Shown: positions 1 through 8,710 of the stretch, in pieces
Position numbering within the stretch: position 1 is the stretch's first letter
Layout: each line of letters opens with the position of its first letter
DNA from: UBA6623 sp965248235
GTDB lineage: Bacteria > Acidobacteriota > Terriglobia > Bryobacterales > UBA6623
Length of the DNA: 64,000 nt
Assembly: GCA_965248235.1 (NCBI GenBank)
Contig: CBDFIU010000004.1
Span: 1,364,001-1,428,000 of the forward strand
Direction of reading: 5' to 3'
The notes under the pieces: generated by a model
What the model was told of the DNA's origin: nothing
Database searches by the model: none
What the model saw: only the letters and a program-made list of their open reading frames with translations
Translations under genes and position numbers: made by a program

Positions 1-246
1 CGGGTGCACCGCGTGGTGTCGTTAGTGAAGCGCTGGATACTGGGCACGCATCAAGGAGCGGTCAGTCACGAGCATCTCGACTCCTACCTCGACGAATTCG
101 CCTTCCGCTTCAACCGCCGCAAGTCCAGAAGTCGAGGCAAGCTCTTTTACCGCCTGGTTCAACAGGCCGTCGCCGTGCCACCGGCACCCTACAAATCGCT
201 GGTCGGAGGCACCGCGACACGCGCTACGGACGACCACAACATGTAG
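1..246 (+). CDS. IS1595-family transposase, C-terminal fragment
   Basis: The last 80 or so residues of the transposase, open at the window edge and ending with TAG at 244-246. The reading frame matches the C-terminus of the complete transposase at 58408-59355 residue for residue, including the HRVVSLVKRWILGTHQG stretch that carries the last part of the ISXO2-like DDE/N catalytic domain. Whether this copy is intact depends on sequence before the window. It moves the surrounding element by cut-and-paste or replicative DNA transfer. Confidence 0.9.
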   Translation, partial: RVHRVVSLVKRWILGTHQGAVSHEHLDSYLDEFAFRFNRRKSRSRGKLFYRLVQQAVAVPPAPYKSLVGGTATRATDDHNM

Positions 247-285
247 GGGCTATTTCCCAATACCTGAGTCAAGTAAATACCCATC
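1..285 (+). mobile_element. IS1595-family insertion sequence, 3' end only (copy 1)
   Basis: This is the last part of an insertion sequence that begins before the window. It ends at the terminal inverted repeat, whose outer 20 bases read GATGGGTATTTACTTGACTC on the opposite strand and finish at 285. The visible DNA matches copies 2 and 3 (58369-59404 and 60470-61505), which are complete, so the end is well defined. It faces the opposite way to those copies. The eight bases after it (286-293) should be a target duplication, but the partner lies outside the window. It sits about 190 bp outside the island boundary at 479. Confidence 0.9.
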
Positions 286-478
286 ATCCCGCGAAACGGC
301 TCGACCAACGGCATGGGTTACCTCGTGACTTATTAGTCTACTAAGCCCGCCTCTGGCGCAAGACAAACCTAGGGGCCGGAGCCGATGGTCGAGGTCTTGG
401 TCATGAGTGGATTGGGGAATGACGGACTTGTTCGCAACCGTTGCGCGCCCGCGTCGAATTGCGAGTCCCTGGGTGATG
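286..478. other. Non-coding stretch between IS copy 1 and the island attachment repeat
   Basis: About 190 bp with no supported gene. It separates the end of the insertion sequence from the attL-like tRNA fragment at 479 and is probably host DNA just outside the island. Confidence 0.4.
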
Positions 479-523
479 TGGTGGGCCCTGCAGGATTCGA
501 ACCTGCGACCTACGGATTATGAG
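479..523 (-). repeat. attL-like duplicate of the tRNA-Ile2 3' half
   Basis: These 45 bases are identical and in the same orientation to 30331-30375. They include the CCA end, the acceptor 3' strand, the T arm and the anticodon loop with CAT, and then diverge at 524. The D arm and 5' acceptor strand are missing, so this is not a working tRNA gene. It is read as the left attachment site left by integration. Confidence 0.85.
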
Positions 524-626
524 ATCGACCGTCCCACGTCCATGGTTTTGTCCGATGTCTATATTTCAATAACTTAGAGCCGTTGTCGTCTCGGTTCGTC
601 CACCGAAACACCCGGAAATCTATCGG

Positions 627-649
627 CGTGGCTACCTGCGTGGCTACCT
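627..649. repeat. Tandem CGTGGCTACCT pair, left (possible integrase arm-type site)
   Basis: Two copies of CGTGGCTACCT lie 12 bp apart (627-637 and 639-649), 103 bp inside the attL-like repeat. The same pair with one base different lies at 30261-30283, 47 bp inside attR. Direct repeats flanking both attachment cores are what arm-binding sites of a tyrosine recombinase look like. The right pair is also inside the integrase coding sequence, so a functional role is inference. Confidence 0.4.
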
Positions 650-709
650 TTTTTCCTGAACCATTCTCCATCATGTCTGTTCTATCTCCGGTGCTACACT
701 CGCCATAAG

Positions 710-952
710 GTGAACCGACTCGCCGCCGCCCTGCTCGCCTAAGCCGCTAACGACCTGTTGAGCGGTCGCGACACGCCCGAAATTCTCGCTTGGCTCGACG
801 GAGCGCCCGCTCTGATCCCCTTCGCGGTCTGCTGCCATTTGGCCGGCATAGAAGCCGACAGGACGCGCCTACGGCTGCGACAGGCGGCCGAGGACCCGGA
901 AAGGCACAGGGACGCGCTCAGGGTGTTGTCGAGGCGGATGTGGGTGGCGTAA
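710..952 (+). pseudogene. Small island protein, remnant with an early stop
   Basis: A GTG at 710 opens a frame that meets TAA after ten codons. The same frame then continues to 952 with a plausible protein containing LDGAPALIPFAVCCHLAGIE and an Arg-rich tail. The pattern (PF, a Cys-containing helix, then DPERHRDALRVLSRR) recalls small conserved proteins found in phage and island regions, but no function can be given. The segment after the stop could still be translated from the TTG at 758 (64 residues). Confidence is low because the frame is short. Confidence 0.35.
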
Positions 953-1072
953 AGGGAGGGCAGCGGCGAAAGAACGGCAACGCCTGAGCCAAGGACGCGG
1001 GAAAACGGGTGCAAAGTTTGCACAGGTTAAAGGGAAGTCTCGCGAGAAGGCCGCGAAGCCAACCGGCCGAGC

Positions 1073-1500
1073 GAGCAGTACGCGATCCATCAGGCGCTTG
1101 AAGAGCGGGAAAAAGCAGCGGCGAAGGAACGAATGCTTTCCGGAAAGAAAGCGACAGCTGGCCCAACCAAAGGCAGAGGGAAGAAAAAGACGACCGCTTC
1201 CGGGAACTTCCCGGAACAAGAGGAAAAGGGAGAACTCGCGGGATTTCCCCTTCACTGGTGCCAACTTGGCACTAGTGTTGGTTGGCCTGCTGGACGCAAC
1301 AGCAAATCGCGGAGGCAGTCGAGGCTACGCAGATGTCAGTCAGTAGGGTTTTAAACAAAACGGCAAGCCTGCCAAAACGTTTAAGATCCGCCGCCGAGCA
1401 CACCGACTTCGAGCCGGAGATTTACGACGTTTGGAAGCAGCAGTCGAAGTCGAACGGTTCTGGCCACTTCGTTTACCCTGTGCCAGCGATACGGAGGGTG
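1073..1500 (+). pseudogene. Remnant of a ParB/HTH-type DNA modification methylase
   Basis: Two stretches in different frames resemble one phage or island protein family. The first (about 1073-1270) contains ALEEREKAAAKERMLSGK. The second (about 1285-1480) contains a helix-turn-helix-like WTQQQIAEAVEATQMSVSRV followed by TDFEPEIYDVWKQQSKSNG and then GHF. In intact family members an (I/L)Y(N/D)IWKQQ.K...HFGNS motif stands just before the DNA methyltransferase domain. Here everything after GHFVYP is unrelated, so the catalytic domain is gone. I see no functional product. The open frame running on to 2106 is antisense to real minus-strand genes. Confidence 0.5.
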
Positions 1501-1527
1501 GGCGGCGGCCAACGAAAACCGCCGCCC

Positions 1528-1959
1528 CTACCCCACGGGGAACTCGACCACGGCAGCCGCCTTCGCCTTGCGCGGAGGCGGCACCGTCTTCGGACGCCGG
1601 TACTTGATCAGATCGGCGGGAGTGTGCAACCCGAAGCGTGCCGCCAAGGCTGCGTCGCTCTCCGCCTTGCGGTAGCCGCCGCGATACGTCCTGTCAGGGA
1701 CACGGCGCCGCTGCGCGTCGATGTGGGGGGCATCGTAATACCAAAATGGGGGCGGCACAAAAAGCTCTCGATCCGGGTGCCGATTTTCGCGACGGATGAT
1801 CGCTTCCCGATGGTGCTCCCACCCTTCGCGGGCTTCCCGCTCATCCCGGAAACCACCGTGAGCGCCGATAAGCGATTCTGGCCTCGAGATCCCAAAGAGC
1901 AATTTGGCTCGCGGCGGCAACTCTCGGCGAACTCGTCGGCGACGTCGGATGGTAGGCAT
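1528..1959 (-). CDS. Hypothetical phage-associated protein
   Basis: A 143-residue protein starting with ATG at 1959, three bases after the stop of the terminase small subunit gene, which suggests translation in one operon. It has a very basic N-terminus, a central REAREGWEHHREAIIRRE helix, an aromatic FVPPPFWYYDAPH segment, and ends with a Lys/Arg/Pro-rich tail. A W..HRE..L....P...P..WW..DAP layout is common in small proteins next to phage packaging genes. No catalytic motif is visible and the function is unknown. The terminase large subunit that would normally follow is absent. Confidence 0.55.
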   Translation of the reverse strand: MPTIRRRRRVRRELPPRAKLLFGISRPESLIGAHGGFRDEREAREGWEHHREAIIRRENRHPDRELFVPPPFWYYDAPHIDAQRRRVPDRTYRGGYRKAESDAALAARFGLHTPADLIKYRRPKTVPPPRKAKAAAVVEFPVG

Positions 1960-1962
1960 GGG

Positions 1963-2276
1963 CTAGCGTCCCGGCGGCCGTCCCGGCCGGTCGCGCGGTG
2001 GCTCCACGTCGAGATTGAGCGCTCGCCAACAGCGAACCATTTGCAGCCGCGCATCGCGTTCGATGGCTGCCGCGGGGTGTATTTTCGCTTGTCCGAAGCG
2101 GTCTGAGACCGTCAAACCGTCCTTGTCGAGCAGTTCACGAGCCTGATTGCAGCGGTCGAAGCTCTCCAGCGCGGCGGAAGCAGTAAAAGCGCATCGTCGC
2201 CCAACTCCCACTCCGTAAGCAGCTTACGCCACCAGCCCTTCGCTTCGCGGCTCAGGTGTTGCGGCGGTTTTACCAT
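1963..2276 (-). pseudogene. Phage terminase small subunit, P27 family, frameshifted
   Basis: The ATG at 2276 starts a frame reading MVKPPQHLSREAKGWWRKLL, the usual N-terminus of P27-type terminase small subunits. Near 2185-2195 the match moves to another frame, which continues ALESFDRCNQARELL, TVSDRFGQAKIHPAAAIERD and the diagnostic C-terminus NLDVEPPRDRPGRPPG. The small subunit recognises phage DNA and recruits the large subunit for packaging. One frameshift separates the halves, so the gene is probably dead. It sits between an HNH nuclease and a small hypothetical, a normal packaging-module order. It is strong evidence of phage ancestry for this end of the island. Confidence 0.8.
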
Positions 2277-2372
2277 GGCGAATTTTTCTATATGCCGAAC
2301 CCAATTACGTGTAACCGTAGCTGTCCGCTTGGTCTACAGCAAACGATCTCTAGATTTTCGACCCGCCCTCCC

Positions 2373-2618
2373 CTACGTCAGCACCTGGGTACGTTGGCGG
2401 TTTGCTTTGTCCCTCGCCGTCTTTCTCGAGTGGTGGGGCTTGCAAAGCGGTTGCAGGTTCGCTTCTTCGTACATCGCGCCACCGTCCTCGATCGGCAGGA
2501 TGTGGTCCACCTCGGTCGCCGACACCAGCCCCCCTTTTTTTGTCGGGTGCGCGGGGTGTCGAATGCAAACCCGGTGCTTGCGAACAAAAGGCGAATCCAC
2601 TTTCAACCAGAAATACAC
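2373..2618 (-). CDS. HNH endonuclease, phage packaging type
   Basis: An 81-residue protein with the HNH core: VSATEVDHILPIEDGG supplies the first catalytic His, then EEANLQPLCKPHHSRKTARD supplies the Asn and second His. Small HNH nucleases of this kind are encoded beside terminase genes in many phages and assist DNA packaging or cos cleavage. The gene lies about 100 bp upstream of the frameshifted P27 terminase gene on the same strand. The N-terminal Cys-X2-Cys zinc pair often seen in the family is not clear here (CIRHPAHP), so part of the N-terminus may be damaged. The start is uncertain. Confidence 0.7.
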   Translation of the reverse strand: MYFWLKVDSPFVRKHRVCIRHPAHPTKKGGLVSATEVDHILPIEDGGAMYEEANLQPLCKPHHSRKTARDKANRQRTQVLT

Positions 2619-2705
2619 GCAAATCTTGTGGATGTCAAGTCGGTGGCGTCCGGAAGTGTCTTAGGACCAGGCTCGTTAGGAGCTTCTCGACGCGAGTTCA
2701 GGCCC

Positions 2706-3150
2706 TCAAGGTGCGGATTTCTCATGCGAACCGGATATATCAACATCTAACGGCGGACGAGCCCCTATGTAGTTCGTTTCGAGGGAGTTAGTCCTGCCTC
2801 GCGGCTTCCACTCGCGGGCGAGATCCCTAGCCTGGACGATCTGCTCGGGGGTCATCTTGCTAGCGGCGCAGTCCCTGCGGTTGACGGCTTTATCACGGTT
2901 CTCCTGGGTCGCCTTGGAGGGCAGCCAAGTCAAACCACATATACGCCTCGACGTCGTCCTGCGGCACGCCACGGCCGCTCTGGTGCAACCAGGCAAGGTT
3001 GTACTGGGCGTTCGCGTGACCCTGCTCGGCGGAGAGCCGGTACCACTTGAGAGCTTCCGTGTAATCGTGAACTACCCCACGTCCGTTCTCCGTATGCCCA
3101 GCCTTTGCTGTACTGAGCATCGGCGTCTGCGACGCATGGTCATTCCTCAT
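2706..3150 (-). pseudogene. Sel1-repeat protein fragment, frameshifted
   Basis: From about 3080 down to 2915 one frame encodes two Sel1-like repeats (EALKWYRLSAEQGHANAQYN and GVPQDDVEAYMWFDLAALQG). Another frame then continues with QENRDKAVNRRDCAASKMTP and EQIVQARDLAREWKP, which is the standard C-terminal ending of Sel1 proteins. A frameshift near 2910-2915 therefore splits the gene. Only the last two repeats remain, because the frame opens at an ATG overlapping the end of the ankyrin pseudogene upstream. Sel1 repeats are protein-protein interaction helices; the partner is unknown. Confidence 0.65.
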
Positions 3151-4240
3151 TCGACGGATCGTTAACTGCTAAGAACGTCAGGCTGTTGAGAAAAGACTCG
3201 AGTTCAGCTTCAATCGCGAGAGGACTCTTACCTCTGGGATATCGCTGACTGTGCGAGACCTTAACCAACATGGCCTGACTCGAGTCTGGATGGAGGCAGT
3301 AGTTATCCTTGGCTGCGATAATAAAGACCTCGCCAGGCGCATAGGCACGCCGTGATCTTCAACGGTCGACTCCGATTTGAGGCACGCGGCTTCTTTGACG
3401 ACGTTTCGTGAAACCCTATGATCTACTGCCTTGTAGCGCTCGTTCTTGAACAGGCCGCCGAGCGATGCCTCCATGGCAACAAGAAACTGCTCTTTTGTCA
3501 ATCTGGTAGTGCCAGACCACCCCAAGGGTTTAAATTCAACAAAGGCCACTGCAGTCCGTCGCCCGCCCGTGCGTGTATCCTTGTCGAATACGACACCATG
3601 TGTACCCGAGCTTGACAGACCATTTCTTTCCTGCCGGCGGTAGGACCGAGAATCCCTTCGATTCGTACCGCTTCTGGGGGTCTGTGACGGGCTTTGCCGC
3701 AAGTTTCTGCAACGTCGCGGTATAGCCATTCTTTTGCGCCAGCGACCATGCCGCCGGATCCACCACATCGACACCAGCCTCGACTAAGGCCTTCACGATC
3801 GGCGTGTGACGCCAATAGACCGCAACTTGAAGAGAGGTTACCCCGCTCTCGGAACGAGCGTTCACGTCCGCACCGCTAGCGATCAGGGTTCGGACGATTT
3901 TTATATGTTTCTTATTGGCAGCCAACATCAAAGCTGATGGTTTGGCGTTCGGATCAGCGCCCTGCGCAAGCAAGTCTTGTACGGTTTCCAGACGACCGGC
4001 TTCTACAGCCCGAATGAGGGGTGAGACGCTCTTTTGGCTCTCTGTGATTTGGCCAGCATCCTGCGGTTGGCCGGGAGCCAAAGCTCGAATCCGCAGCCCG
4101 GAAACAAAAGCGTCGAACTCAGCCAGACCCCTGCCCTCCGCATCCGTCGGATGGGTATCCATCCACATAAACGAAAAGAATCTTTGCTTTTCCGTGAAGT
4201 CTTCCGGGAAGTAGAGCAAGAAAAGGCAGGTCGACCTCAA
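3140..4240 (-). pseudogene. Ankyrin-repeat protein, two frameshifts
   Basis: The first frame (4240 to about 3605) has an N-terminal segment and about three ankyrin repeats, for example SPLIRAVEAGRLETVQDLLA, SALMLAANKKHIKIVRTLIA and TSLQVAVYWRHTPIVKALVE. The sequence then continues in a second frame (THGVVFDKDTRTGG, VAFVEFKPLGW) to about 3340, and in a third frame from PGEVFIIAAKDNYCLHPDSS to the stop at 3140-3142. The joined C-terminus, with an EDHGVP motif, CLHPDSS and SHSQRYP, resembles a conserved C-terminal domain found in other bacterial exported proteins. Ankyrin repeats mediate protein binding. Two frameshifts make an active product unlikely. Confidence 0.7.
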
Positions 4241-4349
4241 ACGCGTTGACTGTCAATGTCGCCTTTCCGGCTAGCCGGCGAGGGACCGTGTTGTCGACGC
4301 GCTCATGACTGATCGTGAGGCCGCGGTGTTCGGCTACAATCGTGTCGGC

Positions 4350-6041
4350 ATGAGGAGCATTATTCCGCGGCGCCGGTTCCTTGCCGCCAGCCTGATGGGA
4401 TTGGCCCAGCTACCGCTACGCTTGTTCGCGGACGATGGCCCGGAACCGGTGTTCGTGGAAGTTTCTCCCTCAAAAAGCGGTATCCGCTGGGTCCACGAGA
4501 ATGCGATGTCGGAGCACAGGTACCTGCCCGAGACAGTCGGAGCCGGCTGCGCGTTTGTGGACTACGACAACGATGGCTGGATGGATCTCTACTTCGTCAA
4601 TAGTGGTCCCTGTGATTTCTTCAAGCCGCGGAAGCCGCCCCGCAACGCCCTTTACAAGAACAACCGCGACGGAACCTTCACCGACGTGACCGAAGACGCG
4701 GGCGTGGCGGGCGGCACGTTCGGCATGGGTGTGGCCGTGGGCGATTACGACAACGACGGCTTCCCCGATTTGTTCGTCACTTCCTACGGCCGCTGTATTC
4801 TCTACCACAACAACGGTGACGGAACCTTCACCGACGTGACCGACAAAGCCGGGGTCGCCGCCCCCGGCTGGACGACGAGCGCCGTCTGGTTCGACTATGA
4901 CAACGACGGTTTGCTCGATCTCTTCGTCTGCAGCTTCGTCGAGTTCGGGTTGGACAAACACGTCTTCTGCGGCAACAATGACCTCGGCCGGCGGTACTAT
5001 TGCATTCCCAGCGTCTTCCAGCCCACGGCGAGCCTGCTATTTCACAACAACGGTGACGGCACCTTCACGGAGGTCGGCGAGGGGACCGACATCGCGGCGG
5101 CGCTCGGGAAGTCCCTGGGTGTGGTAGCCACCGACATCAACAACGACGGCCGCATGGATCTGTTTGTCGCCAACGACACGGTTCGGAATTTTCTCTTTGT
5201 CAACCGCGGGAAAAACGAATGGGAAGAGTTCGGGCTGGGAGCGGAAGTGGCTTTCAGCGCTGACGGCCAAGCGCGTTCCGGTATGGGCGTTGATGCCGCC
5301 GATTTCAACCGTGACGGCCGGCAAGATCTGTTCGTGGCCAACATCGATCAGGAACTCCATGCGCTCTACCAAAACAACGGAGATGAATCGTTTCGCGACG
5401 TGGCCTTTGATCACGGAGTCGCCGAAGCCACTCGCTTCATGAGTGGTTGGGGCCTGAAATTCTTCGACTTCGACAACGATGGGTACCTCGACCTGTTTGT
5501 GGCGAACGGTCATCCCGACGACATGATCGAGTCTTATCGTGTCGACATCAAGTACCGCGAACCGATGCTGCTGTTCCACAACGACGGCGACCGGCTGCGT
5601 GACATCACCTCTCATGCCGGGCCCGTGTTTCAGAAAGCCTTTTCAGCGCGAGGACTGGCGGTCGGGGATTTCGACAATGACGGCCGCACCGACGTTGCTG
5701 TGTCGAACAACGGGCAACCTCCCTTGCTGCTGAAGAACAACTCCGGCAAGCAGAATCACTGGGTGGGAATCCGGCTTGTGGGCGTGGGCTGTAACCGTGA
5801 CGCTATCGGGGCACGGATCTCGTGGTCGGTGAATGGAACGGTGCATTCACGGCTCAAGAGCGGCGGGGGAAGCTACCTGTCCTCGCACGATCCTCGGGAG
5901 GTCATCGGGCTGGGGTCCGCGACCGATCTCGAGTGGGTCGAAGTGCACTGGCCACTGCCGAGCACAAAGGTCGAGCGCTTCAAAGAAGTGCCGGTCGATC
6001 GTTACATCAGGATTGAAGAAGGCAAGGGCATCGTGGAATAG
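4350..6041 (+). CDS. Exported VCBS/FG-GAP repeat protein with ASPIC/UnbV domain
   Basis: A 563-residue protein if started at the ATG at 4350, where MRSIIPRRRFLAASLMGLAQ gives a twin-arginine-like signal sequence; an upstream in-frame ATG at 4305 is less likely. At least seven calcium-loop repeats follow, each with a D.DNDG..D(L/V) core, forming a beta-propeller. The C-terminal segment from NHWVGIRLVGVGCNRDAIGA to SGGGSYLSSHDPREVIGLG matches the ASPIC/UnbV domain of CRTAC1-like proteins. Such proteins are secreted or outer-membrane associated; the substrate is not known. It stands alone on the plus strand, followed 200 bp later by the PepSY pair. Confidence 0.85.
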   Translation: MRSIIPRRRFLAASLMGLAQLPLRLFADDGPEPVFVEVSPSKSGIRWVHENAMSEHRYLPETVGAGCAFVDYDNDGWMDLYFVNSGPCDFFKPRKPPRNALYKNNRDGTFTDVTEDAGVAGGTFGMGVAVGDYDNDGFPDLFVTSYGRCILYHNNGDGTFTDVTDKAGVAAPGWTTSAVWFDYDNDGLLDLFVCSFVEFGLDKHVFCGNNDLGRRYYCIPSVFQPTASLLFHNNGDGTFTEVGEGTDIAAALGKSLGVVATDINNDGRMDLFVANDTVRNFLFVNRGKNEWEEFGLGAEVAFSADGQARSGMGVDAADFNRDGRQDLFVANIDQELHALYQNNGDESFRDVAFDHGVAEATRFMSGWGLKFFDFDNDGYLDLFVANGHPDDMIESYRVDIKYREPMLLFHNDGDRLRDITSHAGPVFQKAFSARGLAVGDFDNDGRTDVAVSNNGQPPLLLKNNSGKQNHWVGIRLVGVGCNRDAIGARISWSVNGTVHSRLKSGGGSYLSSHDPREVIGLGSATDLEWVEVHWPLPSTKVERFKEVPVDRYIRIEEGKGIVE

Positions 6042-6240
6042 GCCTCCGACGCCGTGAGGTGATCTAAGCCCATTTATAGGAGTGCCGAGGCGGCGCGACA
6101 AGCTTCCATCGGCAGGGTCCAAGCCGGCATCGTCACCGTGAACGGCGCGTTCGTCCGGACAGGCAAGCGCCCACAAACCCCGAACTCGAGGTGATTCAAA
6201 CCGACCGAGTCGGTGCTACAATTGCTCGGCAGCAACCTCC

Positions 6241-6846
6241 ATGCCCCTACCCAAACACGGACTGCTGAAAAAGATCCATATGTATACGGGGCTATTGAGC
6301 TTCGTTAGCTTCACGATCTTCGGCATCGCCGGTCTGAACGCGACTTTTCGGCGATCGCCCGAGGAACGCCGGCCCAATGGCGTAGACGTTTCCTATGTCC
6401 GATTCCAGGTGCCTGCCAACCTTTCAGACCGCCAATTAGCGGACCGGATCTACGCGACACTGCGGATTCCACTGTCCGATCCGCCGCCGGTTTGGGCGGT
6501 TGAGCGCAATCGGGATAACAACCTGCTGATCAGTTTCTACACGGTGAACGGGCCGCGACGCGTGATTGTCCACGAGGGGGAAGACCGGCTTGAGATCCGC
6601 AAGGAACACCAGAGCATCTGGCAGCGTTTCAGCAACCTCCATGAGACGACCCCGGCTGGCAACGCCTCAGATCCGCTCGTGCGGTTCTGGGCTTATTACA
6701 TAGAGTTCTCGACTTGGTCGCTGCTGTTGATGTCGCTATCGGGCGCGTATCTGTGGTTGGCGTCCCGCCCCGCGCTCCGGTTGGGCCTGTATGCGCTGGC
6801 TCTTGGCAGCGGCTTTTTCATCGTTTTGTACGTTCTGTCAAAATAG
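6241..6846 (+). CDS. PepSY-associated transmembrane protein
   Basis: A 201-residue inner-membrane protein. LLKKIHMYTGLLSFVSFTIF is the start of the N-terminal membrane helix, with the HMYTGL motif typical of PepSY-associated helices. A periplasmic PepSY-like domain follows at about residues 50-130, and two helices end the protein at about residues 150-200. The gene three bases downstream encodes a second protein of the same layout, so the two are probably translated together and may act as a pair. PepSY TM proteins occur with iron-chelate reductases and envelope electron transfer, but no cofactor site is evident here. The biochemical role is not established. Confidence 0.7.
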   Translation: MPLPKHGLLKKIHMYTGLLSFVSFTIFGIAGLNATFRRSPEERRPNGVDVSYVRFQVPANLSDRQLADRIYATLRIPLSDPPPVWAVERNRDNNLLISFYTVNGPRRVIVHEGEDRLEIRKEHQSIWQRFSNLHETTPAGNASDPLVRFWAYYIEFSTWSLLLMSLSGAYLWLASRPALRLGLYALALGSGFFIVLYVLSK

Positions 6847-6849
6847 CGT

Positions 6850-7422
6850 GTGTACCGGCTCATCCGCGACATTCATCTGGCGTCGGGGCTCTTCACGTTA
6901 GTCTCGTTGGCCGTGTATGCGCTGAGCGCAGTTCTGATGTCGCACCCCGGGGCAGAACGAGAGCGCGTCACTCAGCAAGAGTTGGAGGTACCGCCCGATA
7001 GAGCTGCCGACCCGCGAGCCCTGGCAAAGTATCTTATGGACGAGCACGGGCTGCGCGGTGAGTTGCGGGATGTCAGCGAATCGGAGGAAGGATTCGGGTT
7101 GCGTATCTATCGAACGGGCACGGAGCACGAAGTACGCTATTCCTTCTCGGACAGCCGGGCCCGCGTGGCAACGTCGCAGGCGGGCTTCGCCGGAATGCTG
7201 ATCCACATTCATCATGCGGGCGGGCTGTGGCATGACTATCCGCTTGCCAATGCTTGGGGAGCGCTCGTCGGCGTGGTTTCTCTAGCACTGCTCGTCCTGG
7301 GCGGAACCGGAATCTATCTTTGGTTCAAGACCTACGAGGAGCGGACCGTTGGGCTGGTCCTGTTGGTCGTCAGCTTCGGCTATAGCCTGACGTTGCTGTT
7401 TCTGATCCAGGCTGCGGGGTAG
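6850..7422 (+). CDS. PepSY-associated transmembrane protein, second of pair
   Basis: A 190-residue protein starting at GTG 6850, three bases after the previous stop. It repeats the same architecture: RLIRDIHLASGLFTLVSLAV helix with an IH motif, a periplasmic domain with a RIYRTGTEHEVRYSF beta segment, a conserved HIHHAGGLWHDYPLANAWGA stretch, and two C-terminal helices. Histidines in the GMLIHIHHAGG segment could ligate heme or metal, which is inference. The pair probably arose by duplication and diverged. Confidence 0.7.
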   Translation: MYRLIRDIHLASGLFTLVSLAVYALSAVLMSHPGAERERVTQQELEVPPDRAADPRALAKYLMDEHGLRGELRDVSESEEGFGLRIYRTGTEHEVRYSFSDSRARVATSQAGFAGMLIHIHHAGGLWHDYPLANAWGALVGVVSLALLVLGGTGIYLWFKTYEERTVGLVLLVVSFGYSLTLLFLIQAAG

Positions 7423-7817
7423 CTGAGACCGGGCGTACACGGGCCGGGGGTTCACCCGGATCGCCACGGGACTGTACATGGGGTGGAGGTGTTCGCTCGT
7501 TGGTCAGTGAGGATGTGTCGCGCTGAGCGACCGGATCGCCTCAACCGTCTTCATGCTTGCTCTCATAGGAGCCCGTTTCTCTGAACGCGCGGCATTTATA
7601 ATACCGCCATAAAAATGGGTGTCGACGGCGTTCCTGCCGCCCCCCCAGGGCTCCTCCCCATGGTGGCGTTCTACCCCGGGTTCCGCTTCGCTTCACCCGG
7701 GGCTAGGGCTCCCGTCGCCGCTTCGCGGCTACGGTGGTTGCGGATTTTTCGGGCTATACCATGGTCCACCGTAAGCTTGAGGCGATTTTCGGAGGAGGCT
7801 CAGCGACGCGCTGGTGA
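7423..7817. other. Intergenic region with a palindromic repeat
   Basis: No gene is supported in these 395 bp between the PepSY pair and the convergent TPR gene. The second half contains the GC-rich palindromic repeat annotated at 7636-7730. Confidence 0.5.
7636..7730. repeat. Dispersed GC-rich palindromic repeat, copy A
   Basis: The element contains in order a GCCGCCC..CAGGGCTC block, an imperfect palindrome CCCCGGGTTCCGCTTCGCTT followed by CACCCGGGGCTA, and a GTCGCCGCTTCGCGGC hairpin. The same blocks in the same order occur at 42885-42981. Similar intergenic elements are common in acidobacterial and planctomycete genomes. It has no coding potential and could form RNA or DNA hairpins. Confidence 0.55.
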
Positions 7818-8699
7818 TTACGGTCGCCCGCTGGTCGTCAGTTTCCGGTACAGGGCGAGTGCCATGGCGCTTTCAGGCACGATCGCCAACTCCTTTTCAA
7901 TCGCCTGAACCGCTTCCGTGCGTTTGCCTTGCCGCAGTTGGACCTGCGCGAGCGACCAGTGAACACCAGGCTGACGGGGATCGATTTCGGCGGCGCGACG
8001 CAGGAAGTCTTCGGCCAAGTCCAGCCTGCCTTGAGCGAAATAGTTTTCTCCCAGAGCCTGATACACTCGCGCCGAGCGAGGATTGAGCTGTTTCATTTTT
8101 TCGACGCACCACACGGCGAGCTGTGTGTAAGCCCTGCCAAGCCGGTAGGCGTATTCGGGATCCTCCGCCTGCCGCTCCCTCAGCGCGCGGTACTGGTCGG
8201 TCATCCCGAGGCTGTTTCCTCCACGCTCGTAGGCGGCGGCGAGTTGCAGCCGGACCGCGGCATCTCCGGGCGCGAGCGCGAGCGCTTTTTCGAGATCGTT
8301 GATGGCCTCGTCGATCCTTTGCAGGACAAGCAGGCTCTTGCCGAGCAGCAGGCGCGGCGGGACGTCTTCCGGCTTCAGCCTGATCGCTGCCCGGAACTGC
8401 TCGACGGCCGCCTCGTGCTTCCCCTGCTCTTGGTAGGCGATGCCCAGGTTGTGGTGAACGAAGATGCGCTTGCCCCCCTGTTCGAGCACTTGCCCAAAGG
8501 CCTGTTCAGCGGCAGCCCAATCCGCCGCCCGCAGCGCGGCAACGCCACGCCGAAAGACTGGTTGCAGGTGGCTCGACAACTCGTCTTCGGCCGCCGTCAC
8601 CACTCCGATGGAAAGCGAAACGAAAAGGAGCAGGATCCGGCCCGCGAAGAGCCGCGAGCGTTCAGGCCTGCTCGGATTTGCCGACAGCGACGCCATCAC
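7818..8699 (-). CDS. Exported TPR protein
   Basis: A 293-residue protein with a basic N-terminus and a hydrophobic signal segment (LFAGRILLLFVSLSIGVVTA), then tandem tetratricopeptide repeats covering about residues 50-285, for example FVHHNLGIAYQEQGKHEAAV and RVYQALGENYFAQGRLDLAE. It ends a run of three TPR genes on the minus strand, 11 bp after the stop of the one before it, so it is probably an operon member. TPRs bind other proteins; the partner is not indicated. A second in-frame ATG is adjacent to the first. Confidence 0.8.
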   Translation of the reverse strand: MMASLSANPSRPERSRLFAGRILLLFVSLSIGVVTAAEDELSSHLQPVFRRGVAALRAADWAAAEQAFGQVLEQGGKRIFVHHNLGIAYQEQGKHEAAVEQFRAAIRLKPEDVPPRLLLGKSLLVLQRIDEAINDLEKALALAPGDAAVRLQLAAAYERGGNSLGMTDQYRALRERQAEDPEYAYRLGRAYTQLAVWCVEKMKQLNPRSARVYQALGENYFAQGRLDLAEDFLRRAAEIDPRQPGVHWSLAQVQLRQGKRTEAVQAIEKELAIVPESAMALALYRKLTTSGRP

Positions 8700-8710
8700 T
8701 TACCCCGGGC

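Noticed and set aside
479..523. A second tRNA gene
   Set aside because: The 5' half, D arm and acceptor pairing strand are missing. It is an attachment-site duplicate of the tRNA at 30331-30406.
600..660. The left CGTGGCTACCT pair as the 3' end of an old integrase gene
   Set aside because: The upstream sequence in the same frame shows no integrase catalytic motifs (no LGH, no Tyr-containing TYAHV), so only the short repeat is shared.
1500..2106. Long plus-strand frame continuing from the methylase fragment
   Set aside because: It runs antisense to the phage hypothetical and the terminase gene and has Arg/Pro-rich shadow composition.
4470..5615. Minus-strand open frames inside the FG-GAP gene
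   Set aside because: Their Val-rich repeats are the complement of the repeated D.DNDG coding pattern and have no independent support.
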